Assembly: GCA_037044975.1 (NCBI GenBank)
Contig: JBAOIL010000039.1
Location: forward strand, 124,001 to 188,000
From: JADLHS01 sp020848635
GTDB taxonomy: Bacteria; Verrucomicrobiota; Verrucomicrobiia; Limisphaerales; JADLHS01
Direction of reading: 5' to 3'
DNA length: 64,000 bases
Positions within the stretch are counted from its first letter, which is position 1. Each line of letters starts with the position of its first letter. Below are positions 33,670 to 43,246 of this stretch, piece after piece. The notes beneath the pieces are model-generated. The model did no database searches. It was given only the letters and a program-made list of their open reading frames with translations, and had not been told where the DNA came from. A program made the position numbers and the translations under genes.

Positions 33670-36138
33670 TCATTCCTCGGGCTCAGATGTCAGCGACTGT
33701 GGTGAGACACGCATCGTCGGCAGGTCCTTCAAATTGAAGTGCTGGTGGTCCGCGGTGGTGATTTCACAGTCAGTGAGGCGAAAAGAAATCGTCACCGCCC
33801 CGGCTTCGCGAGTGTGGAGCACGGTCACATCGCGTCGCGTCAGACGCTCCTTGAGTCGTTCACTGGCCCGGGCAGTGGCCGGCAATTCCGAGTCGGCGAT
33901 GATGATCAGGCGGGGCCGGATTGCGTCGAGCAGGGCGTCGCACAGCGGCTCAGTTTGCGTGGGAATTCCCGAAACCACGATGTCAGCCCGAAGATCGTTG
34001 CTCCGGTCCAGCAGGAGATTCTGACCCGCACGACCAAGGTCGGACAGCAGCAGCAACTTGGCACCGTGGAACTCGCCTTGGCGAACCAGCGCGCCGTCGT
34101 CGGCTTGGGTGGATTCGTCCGCTTCGGTCGGGTGCAGGATGTGCCACGGTCCGGCCTTATCGCCACGGTGCAGGGTTTGAAGATGGAACGGCGCGCGTTG
34201 CAGGTTGGCGAAGATGCGGCGGTAGGTGACGGAACGAAAGCGGAAGGAACTGGCAAAGATGTCGTGGCAATGGAATTCCGCGACGAGCCCTTCTGCGCCG
34301 CCCACGTGTTTGAGGTCGCCATGAGTGAGCATGAGGCGCGGCAGGTGATTCACCCCTTTGGCGCGCAGAAAAGGCCGGGTGACAAATCCCACCGAATTGG
34401 TGTCACCGCAATCCATCAGCCAGTCGTTGGCCTTGCCTGCGGCATCAAGGTATTCCGCGTGGCCGCCGTGGAGCGGAAGGAGGGTGAATTCAACATCTTG
34501 GCGGGTCACGAACGATTGCCAGCCATAGAAAGCAGCCACGAGCAAGATGGCAGCGGTCGTCCGCCATCGCCGTTCGGGTTTCCCGAGCCAGCCACTCATC
34601 GTTCCGATCAGGACGCCGTAGTAGATGATGAAAGTGAACGCCGAGGGCGACGACACGTAGAAATAGGCACCTGGCAGTTCCGTCGCCCAGCGGCTGAGCT
34701 TGATCATGCCGAGCATCCAGAACCAGCCACAATGGTTGAACAGTTCCGTCGCCCATGGCAGCCAGTCGCCGCAGATAAGGCTGCCGAGATTGCACATCAG
34801 CGCCAAGCTGCTCATGGGGACGACGATGAGATTGGCGAGCAAAGTTACCGGACTAAACAGGTGGAAATAATACGCCGTCAAGGGCAACGAACCGAGCCAC
34901 GCGGCCAAGGAAGTCACCAGACCGGTGCTGAGCACGCGGAGTAGGAAGCGCCATGCCCGCTGCCACCTCGTCATCACTTCCGCAGCCAGCAAAGGATCGC
35001 CCGCCAGCAAGCGATCGCGTAGTTTCTCCAGCGGCGGCATAAACAGCGCAATGCTCAGCACGACGAAGAAGGATAGTTGGAAGCTGGCTTGAAAGAGCTG
35101 TTGCGGATCCCAAAGCAGAATCACGAATGCCGCGGCGGCGAGGGAGTTCAGCAGGTCGGTGGGCCGGCGCAGCGACCAGCCGCCGATGATGATCGTCATC
35201 ATCACCGTGGAGCGGATGGCTGACGATTGCCAGCCCGTGGCGGCGGTGTAGAACCAGATCATTGGCACTACCACCAGACCGCAACAAACCCGCGGCACCC
35301 GCAACACACGCAGCAGGCTGACGAGAATCCCGGCGATCAGTGCGATGTGCAGTCCACTGATGGCAAAAATATGCATCGTTCCCGATTTCATGAAAGGCTC
35401 GTTCACCTCGCCCGTGAGCGCGGTTTTCCACCCGAGCGCCATCGCCCACATCAGGCGCAGCGGTTCGTCCGACTCCGGCAATCCAAGTGCGAGAGTGCGT
35501 TGCGCCCAGGCAAGGAAAAGGTCGGTGAACGGCGGGCCGCTCGGCACCGCATCCACGACCCGCCAGTCACTGGTCGCGTCCGCTTTGAGCTGGAAGTAGA
35601 TGCCCTGCCGAACGAGATGGTTGCGGTAGTCAAAAAGTCCAGGCACGAGCGGCGAAGGGGGTGGTCCGAGCACCCCGGTGATTTCAACCGCGCGCCCCGC
35701 GAAGATTTCAGCCGGCAGTTCACCGGTAGTGGAAACCATGACCGTCCCGACTGCCGGATGCCATTCTTCACCCCGACGAAGCGCCGTAACGCAGACGCGC
35801 GTCAAGGTTCGGAGGGATTCCCGATCGCCCTGGATGTAAACCCGCAAGCTCGGGGGCTCCGTTAGGCTGCCCCGCAGGGTCACGAGGGCCGGTTCGCGAT
35901 CGGCGACTTTTCTCAAGTCATTGGGCGAGACCACCACCGTACGGCTTGCTAGATTAACCCAAGCAACAATCAGGAGCAGCGGCCAGACCAGTAAACCCCG
36001 CGCCTGCTCCCAGGCCAGCGTCAGCACGAGCAATGCAAAAGCGAGGCTGAAAAGGATGAGCAAGGGGGGTTGGATCGCATCGGCAAGCAGCAATCCACCC
36101 ACGTAAACCAACGCCACGAAGAGCAATGGGCGTTTCAT
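33670..36138 (-). CDS. comEC: ComEC/Rec2-family DNA uptake channel protein
   Basis: An 822-residue inner-membrane protein related to the channel that carries single-stranded DNA into the cell during transformation. It has an N-terminal membrane region and DUF4131-type OB part (about 1-200), the Competence domain with many helices (FMKSGTMHIFAISGLHIALI, then YTAATGWQSSAIRSTVMMTI), and a C-terminal metallo-beta-lactamase-like domain (about 570-780). In the last, the metal motif is degenerate: LTHGDLKHVGG instead of THPDADHIGG. No other competence gene is adjacent. It is divergent from the polysaccharide operon and converges on the valS region. Confidence 0.9.
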   Translation of the reverse strand: MKRPLLFVALVYVGGLLLADAIQPPLLILFSLAFALLVLTLAWEQARGLLVWPLLLIVAWVNLASRTVVVSPNDLRKVADREPALVTLRGSLTEPPSLRVYIQGDRESLRTLTRVCVTALRRGEEWHPAVGTVMVSTTGELPAEIFAGRAVEITGVLGPPPSPLVPGLFDYRNHLVRQGIYFQLKADATSDWRVVDAVPSGPPFTDLFLAWAQRTLALGLPESDEPLRLMWAMALGWKTALTGEVNEPFMKSGTMHIFAISGLHIALIAGILVSLLRVLRVPRVCCGLVVVPMIWFYTAATGWQSSAIRSTVMMTIIIGGWSLRRPTDLLNSLAAAAFVILLWDPQQLFQASFQLSFFVVLSIALFMPPLEKLRDRLLAGDPLLAAEVMTRWQRAWRFLLRVLSTGLVTSLAAWLGSLPLTAYYFHLFSPVTLLANLIVVPMSSLALMCNLGSLICGDWLPWATELFNHCGWFWMLGMIKLSRWATELPGAYFYVSSPSAFTFIIYYGVLIGTMSGWLGKPERRWRTTAAILLVAAFYGWQSFVTRQDVEFTLLPLHGGHAEYLDAAGKANDWLMDCGDTNSVGFVTRPFLRAKGVNHLPRLMLTHGDLKHVGGAEGLVAEFHCHDIFASSFRFRSVTYRRIFANLQRAPFHLQTLHRGDKAGPWHILHPTEADESTQADDGALVRQGEFHGAKLLLLSDLGRAGQNLLLDRSNDLRADIVVSGIPTQTEPLCDALLDAIRPRLIIIADSELPATARASERLKERLTRRDVTVLHTREAGAVTISFRLTDCEITTADHQHFNLKDLPTMRVSPQSLTSEPEE

Positions 36139-36297
36139 GAACGGGCGGAGAATTATCAGGCCACCCGCGATGAGTCACGCGCCGAAATGAAGGTTCGCAA
36201 AAATCCCCGGCGGTTGCAGCACCGTAATCCCCCGACCCCACGATTGGGATGCATCCCGGGTATCGCGACGGCGGCGGGCAGCCTAGATTGGCGTGCC

Positions 36298-36591
36298 ATG
36301 GAGATTCCGGAGGACTGGCGGTTGCTTGAACGTTCAGTTGAACGGCCATCGAACCCCCGTACCCAGTTTGAATGTCCGGAACGTGAACTGGCTTCGCGGC
36401 GGCTGCAATTCGCGGCCACCGCCATGGCGCGACTGCGCGGGGCGATGCCGGGAATTCCGCGCCAATCGAATTGCATGGCAAAACTGGCGCTTGAATTCGC
36501 GGGACGGCCCGAGTATCCAAAGGCCACCATTAACGCTGCTTGCGCCGTGGTGCGCGACATGAAATGTCATCAGACTCCGGCCATCGTATGA
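36298..36591 (+). CDS. Small protein of unknown function, first gene of the polysaccharide export operon
   Basis: A 97-residue soluble protein (MEIPEDWRLLERSVERPSNP, then ELASRRLQFAATAMARLRGA and KATINAACAVVRDM) with no recognised domain. Its TGA overlaps the ATG of the Wzc-like gene (ATGA at 36588-36591), which supports both calls. The upstream 159 bases to comEC should hold the operon promoter, but no clear -10/-35 pair is seen. Confidence 0.5.
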   Translation: MEIPEDWRLLERSVERPSNPRTQFECPERELASRRLQFAATAMARLRGAMPGIPRQSNCMAKLALEFAGRPEYPKATINAACAVVRDMKCHQTPAIV

Positions 36592-38744
36592 ACGACCCCG
36601 TGGGTGAAATCAGCCTCCGTGCGGCGCACGCCAAGCTGACGCCGCCCGCCCCGGCCCCATTGCGGGAAGATGCGGCGTTCGCCCCGCGTTCAACCTCCAG
36701 CCCCCCACCGGCTGGTACCCCGATGGACCACACCAATCGCCAAGCCGCGGCACGCCTCTTTTGCGATCCTTGGCGTATTCTCGCTGCGCTGAAGCAGCGG
36801 TCACAAGTTATCATCGGGACCGCGGGAGTTGCCGCACTGGGAGCGGGCATCTTCGGGTACCTTCAATCCAATTACCATGTTCGCGTGTCGCTTATCGCGC
36901 TCGAAACCAACCCGACCGCAGCGCCCAGCCTCGCGAGTGAGGGCTATCACCCCCGCCAACTCACCACGCCGACGTTGGTAACGCTCATGCAATCGCCGGA
37001 CCTATTGCGTCGAGGGGCGACGGGTGTGCAGTCGTCGGACAACGCAGGCTCGCTTCAGGGTCGGGTGTCCGTCGAACAAGTGCCCGGCACGGAACTCGTG
37101 GCGCTTACAGTTACCGGCAAGACCCGCCAGTCGCTGGTGGATCTCGCGAATTTGCTGGCGAATCAGGCCGTGGCCTTGGGCCGCGAATTGCAGGTGGCCG
37201 AGGCCGAACAGATGAGCCGGTTTTCCCGCGACAAACTCGCCGCCCTCGACGAACAGGTGCAGCGGGTCAACGCCGAGTTGATCCAGTTTCAAAACACCGA
37301 AAAGCTCGCGGACCCGGACGCCGAGAAGCAAGGCTACATCCAGCAAATGGGCGACGTCCTGGCGCGCGCGGACAACGCCCGCATCAGTGTGGAGCTATTG
37401 GATTTGCAGGTCGTCACGTTACAGAACGAACTCGCCCAACAAAGCCCCATCGCGCAGAAACTCGAAGCCGCCCGGAGCAAGCTGACGGATTTGATGGGAC
37501 ATTATACCGAACTGCATCCACGGGTGCGCGATCAACGCGGGGTGATAGCGGAGCTGGAAAAGCAGCTCCCCGCCGCCGGCAACGGCACCCTGGCGGCGGC
37601 CAAATACAGTGAGAATCCGCAAGTCAGCGCGATGTACCACCGGATCGTGGATTTGCAGACGCGCAAAGCTACCGCCCAGAAGGAACTTTCGGAACTGACC
37701 AAATTGCACGATTCATTATTGGGCAAGGTGACGGGGCTTTCCGAAAAGAGTCTGCGCTTCGCCACGATCAAGGCGCAATTTGACGGGCTGCAAAAGAACC
37801 GCGGCCTGCTCGCAAACCGGCAACGCGAGGCACAACTGCATCAGGAGAATTCGCAGGGCTATTATCGCGTGGTCACGCCCGCGACGCTCCAGGATGTGGA
37901 CTCATATTCACGTTGGCTCGCAGCGTTGATCATGGGCAGTGTCGGGCTTTTGCTGGGCGGACTGGGAGCGGGCTTGGTCATTGCAGGCCGTGAGATCGCC
38001 GATCGGCGGCTAAAGACAGTGTTGGACGTGCAACGCGCCACGGGGCTGCCCGTGCTGGCTGCGCTCGGTGATTTGAACCAGATGTCGCAAGCGGAAAAGG
38101 ATGCCTGGGCCTTTCGGACGTGGACGGCGATCTCCGGCCAATTGAACGCATCCCCGAATCACGGAATCGTCTGTGGCTTTATTTCGTCGGGCGCGGGGGA
38201 AGGTCGTTCGACCTGGATCGAACTGCTCGTCGGCGCGGGCAAACAACGTGGGCTGCAAGTGATGACGATTGCGACGCGGCCCGGAGAAGACGCTTTACCC
38301 GCGATGGATCGGCCAGCGAACGTGGTCGAGCCGGATTTTTTCCAGACCGGCGGACCTGCCGGTGCGAGTAACGGAGACTCATCCACCGACCAAACGCGGT
38401 CATCGTTTTCGCCGTCTCTGGCGGTGGCGCCAACCGCAGCATTGAACGCCCATATCCCATTGCCAGGAAAGGTCTGGGACCTCGCACGGCGAAAAGAATG
38501 GCAGAACACGCTGGCGCAAATGCGTCAGACCGATAGCCTCGTGTTGTTCGTCGAACTCCCGCCGGCGTCGGTGCCGGAAGCAGTCTTGCTGGCCGAGAGT
38601 TTGCCCCAAGTGATCTGGCTGGCGGATAGCGGACGCGCCAACCGACGCGACACCCGGGAGCAACTGCAAACGCTGCGTCATGCCAGGTGCCGCCTGGTCG
38701 GCGCCGTTTTGAACCACGAGCCCAAACCGATTTTTGAATTATGA
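36588..38744 (+). CDS. Wzz/Wzc-like polysaccharide chain-length protein with a degenerate tyrosine-kinase domain
   Basis: A 718-residue inner-membrane co-polymerase. A first helix (VIIGTAGVAALGAGIFGYLQ) and a second near residue 455 (LAALIMGSVGLLLGGLGAGL) bracket a long periplasmic region with coiled coils and the GNVR/Wzz pattern. The cytoplasmic end resembles a BY-kinase, but the Walker A is GFISSGAGEGRSTW (Arg for Lys), the Walker A' aspartates are absent (MTIATRPGE), the Walker B has Glu (LFVELPP) and no tyrosine cluster ends the protein. It is probably a structural chain-length regulator without kinase activity. It is coupled at both ends by ATGA overlaps. Confidence 0.85.
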   Translation: MNDPVGEISLRAAHAKLTPPAPAPLREDAAFAPRSTSSPPPAGTPMDHTNRQAAARLFCDPWRILAALKQRSQVIIGTAGVAALGAGIFGYLQSNYHVRVSLIALETNPTAAPSLASEGYHPRQLTTPTLVTLMQSPDLLRRGATGVQSSDNAGSLQGRVSVEQVPGTELVALTVTGKTRQSLVDLANLLANQAVALGRELQVAEAEQMSRFSRDKLAALDEQVQRVNAELIQFQNTEKLADPDAEKQGYIQQMGDVLARADNARISVELLDLQVVTLQNELAQQSPIAQKLEAARSKLTDLMGHYTELHPRVRDQRGVIAELEKQLPAAGNGTLAAAKYSENPQVSAMYHRIVDLQTRKATAQKELSELTKLHDSLLGKVTGLSEKSLRFATIKAQFDGLQKNRGLLANRQREAQLHQENSQGYYRVVTPATLQDVDSYSRWLAALIMGSVGLLLGGLGAGLVIAGREIADRRLKTVLDVQRATGLPVLAALGDLNQMSQAEKDAWAFRTWTAISGQLNASPNHGIVCGFISSGAGEGRSTWIELLVGAGKQRGLQVMTIATRPGEDALPAMDRPANVVEPDFFQTGGPAGASNGDSSTDQTRSSFSPSLAVAPTAALNAHIPLPGKVWDLARRKEWQNTLAQMRQTDSLVLFVELPPASVPEAVLLAESLPQVIWLADSGRANRRDTREQLQTLRHARCRLVGAVLNHEPKPIFEL

Positions 38745-39772
38745 AGAAGCGACTAATGCTGGTGGTTGGAGCCGTCGGGCTCACGCTCATGGACCCGGGA
38801 TTCTCCCGGGCGGCGGAAGCGGCGACGAACGCCCCGCCCCAATCCAACCCGTCGTTCTCCGCCGCCAACTCGGGCAAGCGCGCCGCCTGGCAGGAGCGGT
38901 TGACGTTGGGCCCGGGTGACAGCCTGAACTTTTCGCTGTTTGAGACGAACGAGGTCGGGCGAACCGAGGTGGTGATTGGACCCGACGGGCGGGTCAGTTT
39001 CCTGCAGGCGGAGAACGTCATGGCCACGGGGCTGACGATTGACGAATTGCGCGCCAAGTTTGACGCGGAACTTGGAAAATATTATCGCAACCCGCTCACC
39101 ATCATCACGCCGGTGGCGTACCGCAGCAAACGCTATGTCGTGCTCGGCACGGTAACGGCTGGCGGCGTGTTTACCATGGACCGGCCTTTGACGGTGATCG
39201 AAGCCATCGCGCGCGCCGGTGGGTTGGAGACCGGAATGCACGAGCGAGGCACGGTGGAACTGGCGGATCTAACCCGCAGTTTCCTCGCCCGTAAACAACA
39301 ACGCGTGCCCGTGGATTTTGAACGGCTGTTTCAGCGCGGTGATCTGACCCAAAACGTTGCTTTGGAGCCGGACGACTACATCTACATCGGGGCGGCAGGT
39401 GCGAATGAGATTTACGTGCTCGGGCAGGTGGGCAACCCCGGCGTGCTGACCTTTGCGCCCAAAGCCACGCTCATCAGCGCCATCGCCTCGCGAGGCGGGT
39501 TCTCCGGCAAGGCCTTCAAGAGCCGGGTGCTCGTGGTGCGCGGCTCCCTGACGCATCCGGAGACCTTTGTGGTGGACACGGCGGACATTCTATCGGGCAA
39601 GTCGCCGGATTTCAAATTGCAGCAGAAAGACATCGTGTATGTCAGTGTCAGTCCGTGGATGAAGGCGGCAGAAGTGCTCGACAACGCCGCCCAGGCATTT
39701 ATCCAGGCGTTTACCGTAACAGCGACGACCCTGAACATCGGCCCGATTATCACCACTCCGCTCATCAAATAG
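38741..39772 (+). CDS. Polysaccharide export protein (Wza/SLBB family), copy 1
   Basis: A 343-residue exported protein with a signal peptide (RLMLVVGAVGLTLMDPGFSR), a Poly_export domain (LTLGPGDSLNFSLFETNEVG, then VVIGPDGRVSFLQAENVMAT) and two SLBB-type beta-grasp domains (YVVLGTVTAGGVFTMDRPLT and EIYVLGQVGNPGVLTFAPKA). It probably forms part of the outer-membrane or periplasmic export channel. There is no lipobox, unlike the next gene. The start overlaps the stop of the Wzc-like gene. Confidence 0.9.
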   Translation: MKKRLMLVVGAVGLTLMDPGFSRAAEAATNAPPQSNPSFSAANSGKRAAWQERLTLGPGDSLNFSLFETNEVGRTEVVIGPDGRVSFLQAENVMATGLTIDELRAKFDAELGKYYRNPLTIITPVAYRSKRYVVLGTVTAGGVFTMDRPLTVIEAIARAGGLETGMHERGTVELADLTRSFLARKQQRVPVDFERLFQRGDLTQNVALEPDDYIYIGAAGANEIYVLGQVGNPGVLTFAPKATLISAIASRGGFSGKAFKSRVLVVRGSLTHPETFVVDTADILSGKSPDFKLQQKDIVYVSVSPWMKAAEVLDNAAQAFIQAFTVTATTLNIGPIITTPLIK

Positions 39773-39773
39773 C

Positions 39774-40886
39774 ATGAAAACAATTACTCTGCTAGGTTCC
39801 ATGGGATTGTTGCTGGCTTCGCTGGCAGGCTGCACCAGTTCCGGCTCCAAGTCCGCGAAGCATTTCAGAACGATGGAGCCCGCCGCGAGCCAGCCCAGCG
39901 TGACGGTCACAAATCAGCTTAGCCCGGAGTTGTTCCACCCGGACACGGAATTGATGACCTTGGGGCCGGGCGACCAGATCGAGGCGAGCCTGATGGGCAC
40001 GCCCAACTCCGCCTCGATGATGACCGTTGGGCCGGACGGAAAAATCTATTTTAACCTGTTGCCGGGCGTGGATGTTTGGGGCCTGACGCTGCCCGAAACC
40101 AAGGCGCGCTTGGAAAAGGAATTGGCCAAGTATCAAAGCACCCCGCAAGTCAGCGTCACACTCCGCGCCGTGGGCAGCAAGCAGGTCTGGCTGATGGGCC
40201 GCGTGGTCCGGCCAGGCATTTATCCGCTCACCGGACCGACGACCATATTGGAATCCCTCGCGCAGGCGGGGGGGCCAGCCCGCTCAGGGTCGCTCGTGAC
40301 GACGGAGGAATTGGCTGACTTGCGACACAGCTTCGTGATTCGTGGGGGACAATTTCTCCCCGTCAATTTTGATCGTTTGCTGCGCCAAGGCGACATGTCT
40401 CAGAACATTTATGTGCGACCCGGTGATTTTGTCTATGTGCCGTCCGCCCTAGCGCAGGAAGTCTATGTTCTAGGCGCGGTTCGATCCCCGCGCGCAATCC
40501 CGTACGTGGATCAAATGACCCTCGTCTCCGCCATCTCGTGGGCCTCCGGCGGGGTGTCGTACGACATTTTGGATGAACGGAACAACGATGCTGGCGTGGA
40601 AACGGTCAATGCCTATCTGTCCCACGTCGCCATTGTGCGCGGCTCTTTGACGGAACCGCAGGTCACGATTGTGGATTACGGGGCAATCGTCAAAGGCCAG
40701 GGACCGGATGTGCAACTCGAGTCGGGCGACATCATCTATGTTCCCAACTCGCCTTACACCACCTTGAAACGTTACGTCAATTTGATCTTGAACACTTTCT
40801 CCTCCACCGTGGCAGCTAACGAGGGCGTTAACGCCGCCGGCGGAAATGTCGGGGTGGGCGTCAGTGTACCTGTGGGTGGCAATTAA
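39774..40886 (+). CDS. Polysaccharide export lipoprotein (Wza/SLBB family), copy 2
   Basis: A 370-residue paralogue of the preceding gene. It has a lipoprotein signal (LLLASLAGC), the Poly_export domain (MTLGPGDQIEASLMGTPNSA, then MMTVGPDGKIYFNLLPGVDV) and two SLBB domains (VWLMGRVVRPGIYPLTGPTT and EVYVLGAVRSPRAIPYVDQM). The lipid anchor makes this the likely outer-membrane Wza-like channel. It starts one base after the stop of copy 1. The operon seems to end here; glycosyltransferases are not in the window. Confidence 0.9.
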   Translation: MKTITLLGSMGLLLASLAGCTSSGSKSAKHFRTMEPAASQPSVTVTNQLSPELFHPDTELMTLGPGDQIEASLMGTPNSASMMTVGPDGKIYFNLLPGVDVWGLTLPETKARLEKELAKYQSTPQVSVTLRAVGSKQVWLMGRVVRPGIYPLTGPTTILESLAQAGGPARSGSLVTTEELADLRHSFVIRGGQFLPVNFDRLLRQGDMSQNIYVRPGDFVYVPSALAQEVYVLGAVRSPRAIPYVDQMTLVSAISWASGGVSYDILDERNNDAGVETVNAYLSHVAIVRGSLTEPQVTIVDYGAIVKGQGPDVQLESGDIIYVPNSPYTTLKRYVNLILNTFSSTVAANEGVNAAGGNVGVGVSVPVGGN

Positions 40887-41048
40887 TTCGTTGGAGGGAT
40901 CGCTCGCTCAAACAGGAGAAACCTGTCGGTCGGTCACGGAGCCGTAATATGTGCAAAGCCATACAGTCTGGAAATGTGCTAGGAGGCAGACAGTGTCATT
41001 GCGGGGGATGGGTTGCCCTGCCCTTCGAAGAAAAATGGTCCCCACCCC

Positions 41049-41077
41049 TTGACGCTTGCCATCTGACTCCGCATAGT
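41049..41077 (+). promoter_or_regulatory. Putative sigma-70 promoter of rpoD
   Basis: TTGACG (-35, 41049-41054) and CATAGT (-10, 41072-41077) are separated by exactly 17 bases and lie about 47 bases upstream of the rpoD ATG. Confidence 0.55.
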
Positions 41078-41123
41078 CCTGCTCCGTTCCACCCGTGTCA
41101 GATGACGTAATTATCAAGTCGCT

Positions 41124-42947
41124 ATGCGAAAGCCCAAGGTTTGTATGCCGGCGTCCAAGTCTCTCGCGCCCAAGGGGGCCCGCTCCCACTCCCGGACCAA
41201 GGCGGCCCCGATCGTGCAAGCCCCCCCGACCGCAGCCCGCGTCGCGCTTAATGGCCATGGCGGCCGCCATGTGGTCCCTTTGGCTGGCAACCATTCGGCG
41301 GAATTATCCGAGAAGATCAAGGAGTTGGTCCGTTTGGCACAGGAACAGGGGCATCTCACTTACAACGATATCAATGACGCCCTGCCAGATCCGCTGATCT
41401 CCCCGGAGGTCATGGATGAGGTACTGACCAAGCTGCGCGCGCTCGAAATTGAAATCGTAGATCCAGCGGAAGTTGACCGCGTCCGCCCGACTGAACCCGA
41501 GGAGGAGGAGAAAACCCGGCTGGACGGATTGGACGATCCGGTTCGCATGTATCTCAAGCAGATGGGCCAGGTGCCGTTGCTCACCCGAGCCCAGGAAGTC
41601 GCCATCTCCAAGCGCATCGAGGATGCCGAGACGGAAGTCCGGCGGATCATTTACGGCCTGGGCTTTACCGGCAAGGAACATCTCGCCCTCGCCGACAAAC
41701 TCACCTGCGAACCGCCGCGCGAACGTTTCGATCGCATTGTCGTGGACCAAAAGGCGGAATATCGCGAAACTTATCTCCGCAGCTTGCATCGCGTGATGCG
41801 GTCCGTCCGCAAGCTGGACGCGCAGGTGGACAAACAATTCGCCGGGTGGCAAAACGCCACCTCCAAGCCCCGGCGGGCGACCGCCTTTCGGGCCTTCAAG
41901 CAACTCGATTCCCAGTTACAGGCCAAGTTTCGGAAGTTTTTCTACAAACACAAAGTGGTCGAGGAGATGACCCTGGTCGCGGAAAACATCCACGACAAGA
42001 TCCAGCTAAGCTGCCGTACCATCGCTGAATTGGAGCGCCACGATCCCGCCCCGCAACACCAGGCCATTATCGAATCCGAGCGGCGGAAGATTCGCGCCCT
42101 CGAGGAGTTTGTGCGTCTACCGAGTCAGGATTTCCTCAATGCCTACCATCAGCTCAAGCTCTTTACCGCGCGCGCCAACGAGGCCAAGACCGAAATGGTC
42201 GAGGCCAACCTCCGGCTCGTCATCTCCATCGCGAAGAAATACACCAATCGTGGCATGTCCTTCCTCGACCTGATCCAGGAAGGCAATATGGGCCTGATGA
42301 AAGCCGTGGAGAAATTTGAGTACCGCCGCGGTTACAAATTTTCCACATACGCCACCTGGTGGATCCGCCAGGCCATCACCCGGGCCATCGCCGACCAGGC
42401 CCGCACGATCCGGATTCCCGTCCACATGATCGAAATGATCAACAAGTTGATGCGGTCCCAGAAGCATTTGCTTCAGGATTTCGGGCGGGAGCCGACCGCG
42501 GAGGAGATCGCCGAAGACATGGCCTACCCGGTCGAACGCGTTCGGGCCGTGTTGAAGATGGCGCAACAGCCGATCTCCCTTCAGTCCCCGGTGGGGGACG
42601 GCGAGGAAACCAGCCTGGGCGATTTCATCGAAGATAAAGCCACGGAAAATCCCTGCGACGTCGCCAGCTTCGCGATTCTAAAGGACAAACTGGGGGACGT
42701 GCTTGCGAGCCTCAAGGAACGTGAACGGCGCGTGCTGGAGTTGCGCTTTGGCTTGGGTGATGGCAACGCCCGCACCCTCGAAGAAGTCGGCAAACAATTT
42801 CGGGTCACCCGCGAACGCATCCGTCAGATCGAAGCCAAAGCGTTGAAGAAAATGCGCCACCCGACCCGCATCCGCCAACTCCACGGCTTTCTGGAAATGC
42901 AGAACATCGAAGGCCTGCTGCCCGAAGTTCTCAGCCTGAAGCCTTGA
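41124..42947 (+). CDS. rpoD: Primary RNA polymerase sigma factor RpoD
   Basis: The 607-residue housekeeping sigma factor. Region 1.1 is present (KIKELVRLAQEQGHLTYNDI). Region 1.2 is DDPVRMYLKQMGQVPLLTRA. Region 2 is highly conserved (EANLRLVISIAKKYTNRGMS, then FLDLIQEGNMGLMKAVEKFE and GYKFSTYATWWIRQAITRAI). Region 3 is IRIPVHMIEMINKLMRSQKH. Region 4 carries the promoter-binding helix-turn-helix (TLEEVGKQFRVTRERIRQIE). A non-conserved domain fills residues 180-360. The basic N-terminal extension (about 60 residues) is unusual. It is preceded by 237 bases with a good promoter. Confidence 0.97.
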   Translation: MRKPKVCMPASKSLAPKGARSHSRTKAAPIVQAPPTAARVALNGHGGRHVVPLAGNHSAELSEKIKELVRLAQEQGHLTYNDINDALPDPLISPEVMDEVLTKLRALEIEIVDPAEVDRVRPTEPEEEEKTRLDGLDDPVRMYLKQMGQVPLLTRAQEVAISKRIEDAETEVRRIIYGLGFTGKEHLALADKLTCEPPRERFDRIVVDQKAEYRETYLRSLHRVMRSVRKLDAQVDKQFAGWQNATSKPRRATAFRAFKQLDSQLQAKFRKFFYKHKVVEEMTLVAENIHDKIQLSCRTIAELERHDPAPQHQAIIESERRKIRALEEFVRLPSQDFLNAYHQLKLFTARANEAKTEMVEANLRLVISIAKKYTNRGMSFLDLIQEGNMGLMKAVEKFEYRRGYKFSTYATWWIRQAITRAIADQARTIRIPVHMIEMINKLMRSQKHLLQDFGREPTAEEIAEDMAYPVERVRAVLKMAQQPISLQSPVGDGEETSLGDFIEDKATENPCDVASFAILKDKLGDVLASLKERERRVLELRFGLGDGNARTLEEVGKQFRVTRERIRQIEAKALKKMRHPTRIRQLHGFLEMQNIEGLLPEVLSLKP

Positions 42948-43113
42948 CCGCCGCGGTTCTGTCAAAATGCCAGCAGACTGGCTCTCCGCCCGACGGTTGA
43001 GCGTTGGTTCATCCCGCACCCGTTTTCGGATTATCATGGCCCGCGCAGGGATTTTTGCTGGTTGAAAAAGATTGCCCGACCGACCGGCCCGCGACACATT
43101 AGTTGCAGTTGAC

Positions 43114-43201
43114 GGAGAGATGGCTGAGTGGTTTAAGGCACACGCCTGGAAAGCGTGCGTAGGTAACACTACCGTGAGTTCAAATCTCACTCTCTCCGCC
43201 A
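43114..43201 (+). tRNA. tRNA-Ser (anticodon GGA)
   Basis: The cloverleaf is complete. Acceptor arms GGAGAGA/TCTCTCC, an anticodon stem CACGC/GCGTG with loop CTGGAAA (anticodon GGA, reading UCC/UCU), a long class II variable arm typical of serine (CGTAGGTAACACTACC) and a T arm GTGAG-TTCAAAT-CTCAC. The discriminator is G and CCA is encoded. An intrinsic terminator follows. Confidence 0.97.
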
Positions 43202-43214
43202 ATTTTCAGTTCCA

Positions 43215-43246
43215 CCCAATACCTTCAGGAATTGGGCGAATTTTTT
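43215..43246 (+). terminator. Intrinsic terminator of the tRNA-Ser gene
   Basis: The stem CCCAAT/ATTGGG with a ten-base loop is followed by CGAATTTTTT, 14 bases after the tRNA end. Confidence 0.7.

Noticed and set aside
36156..36560. 134-codon open frame on the minus strand opposite the small coupled gene
   Set aside because: The plus-strand gene has an ATGA overlap with the Wzc-like gene, and the minus frame has no family match and a Ser/Arg-rich shadow composition.
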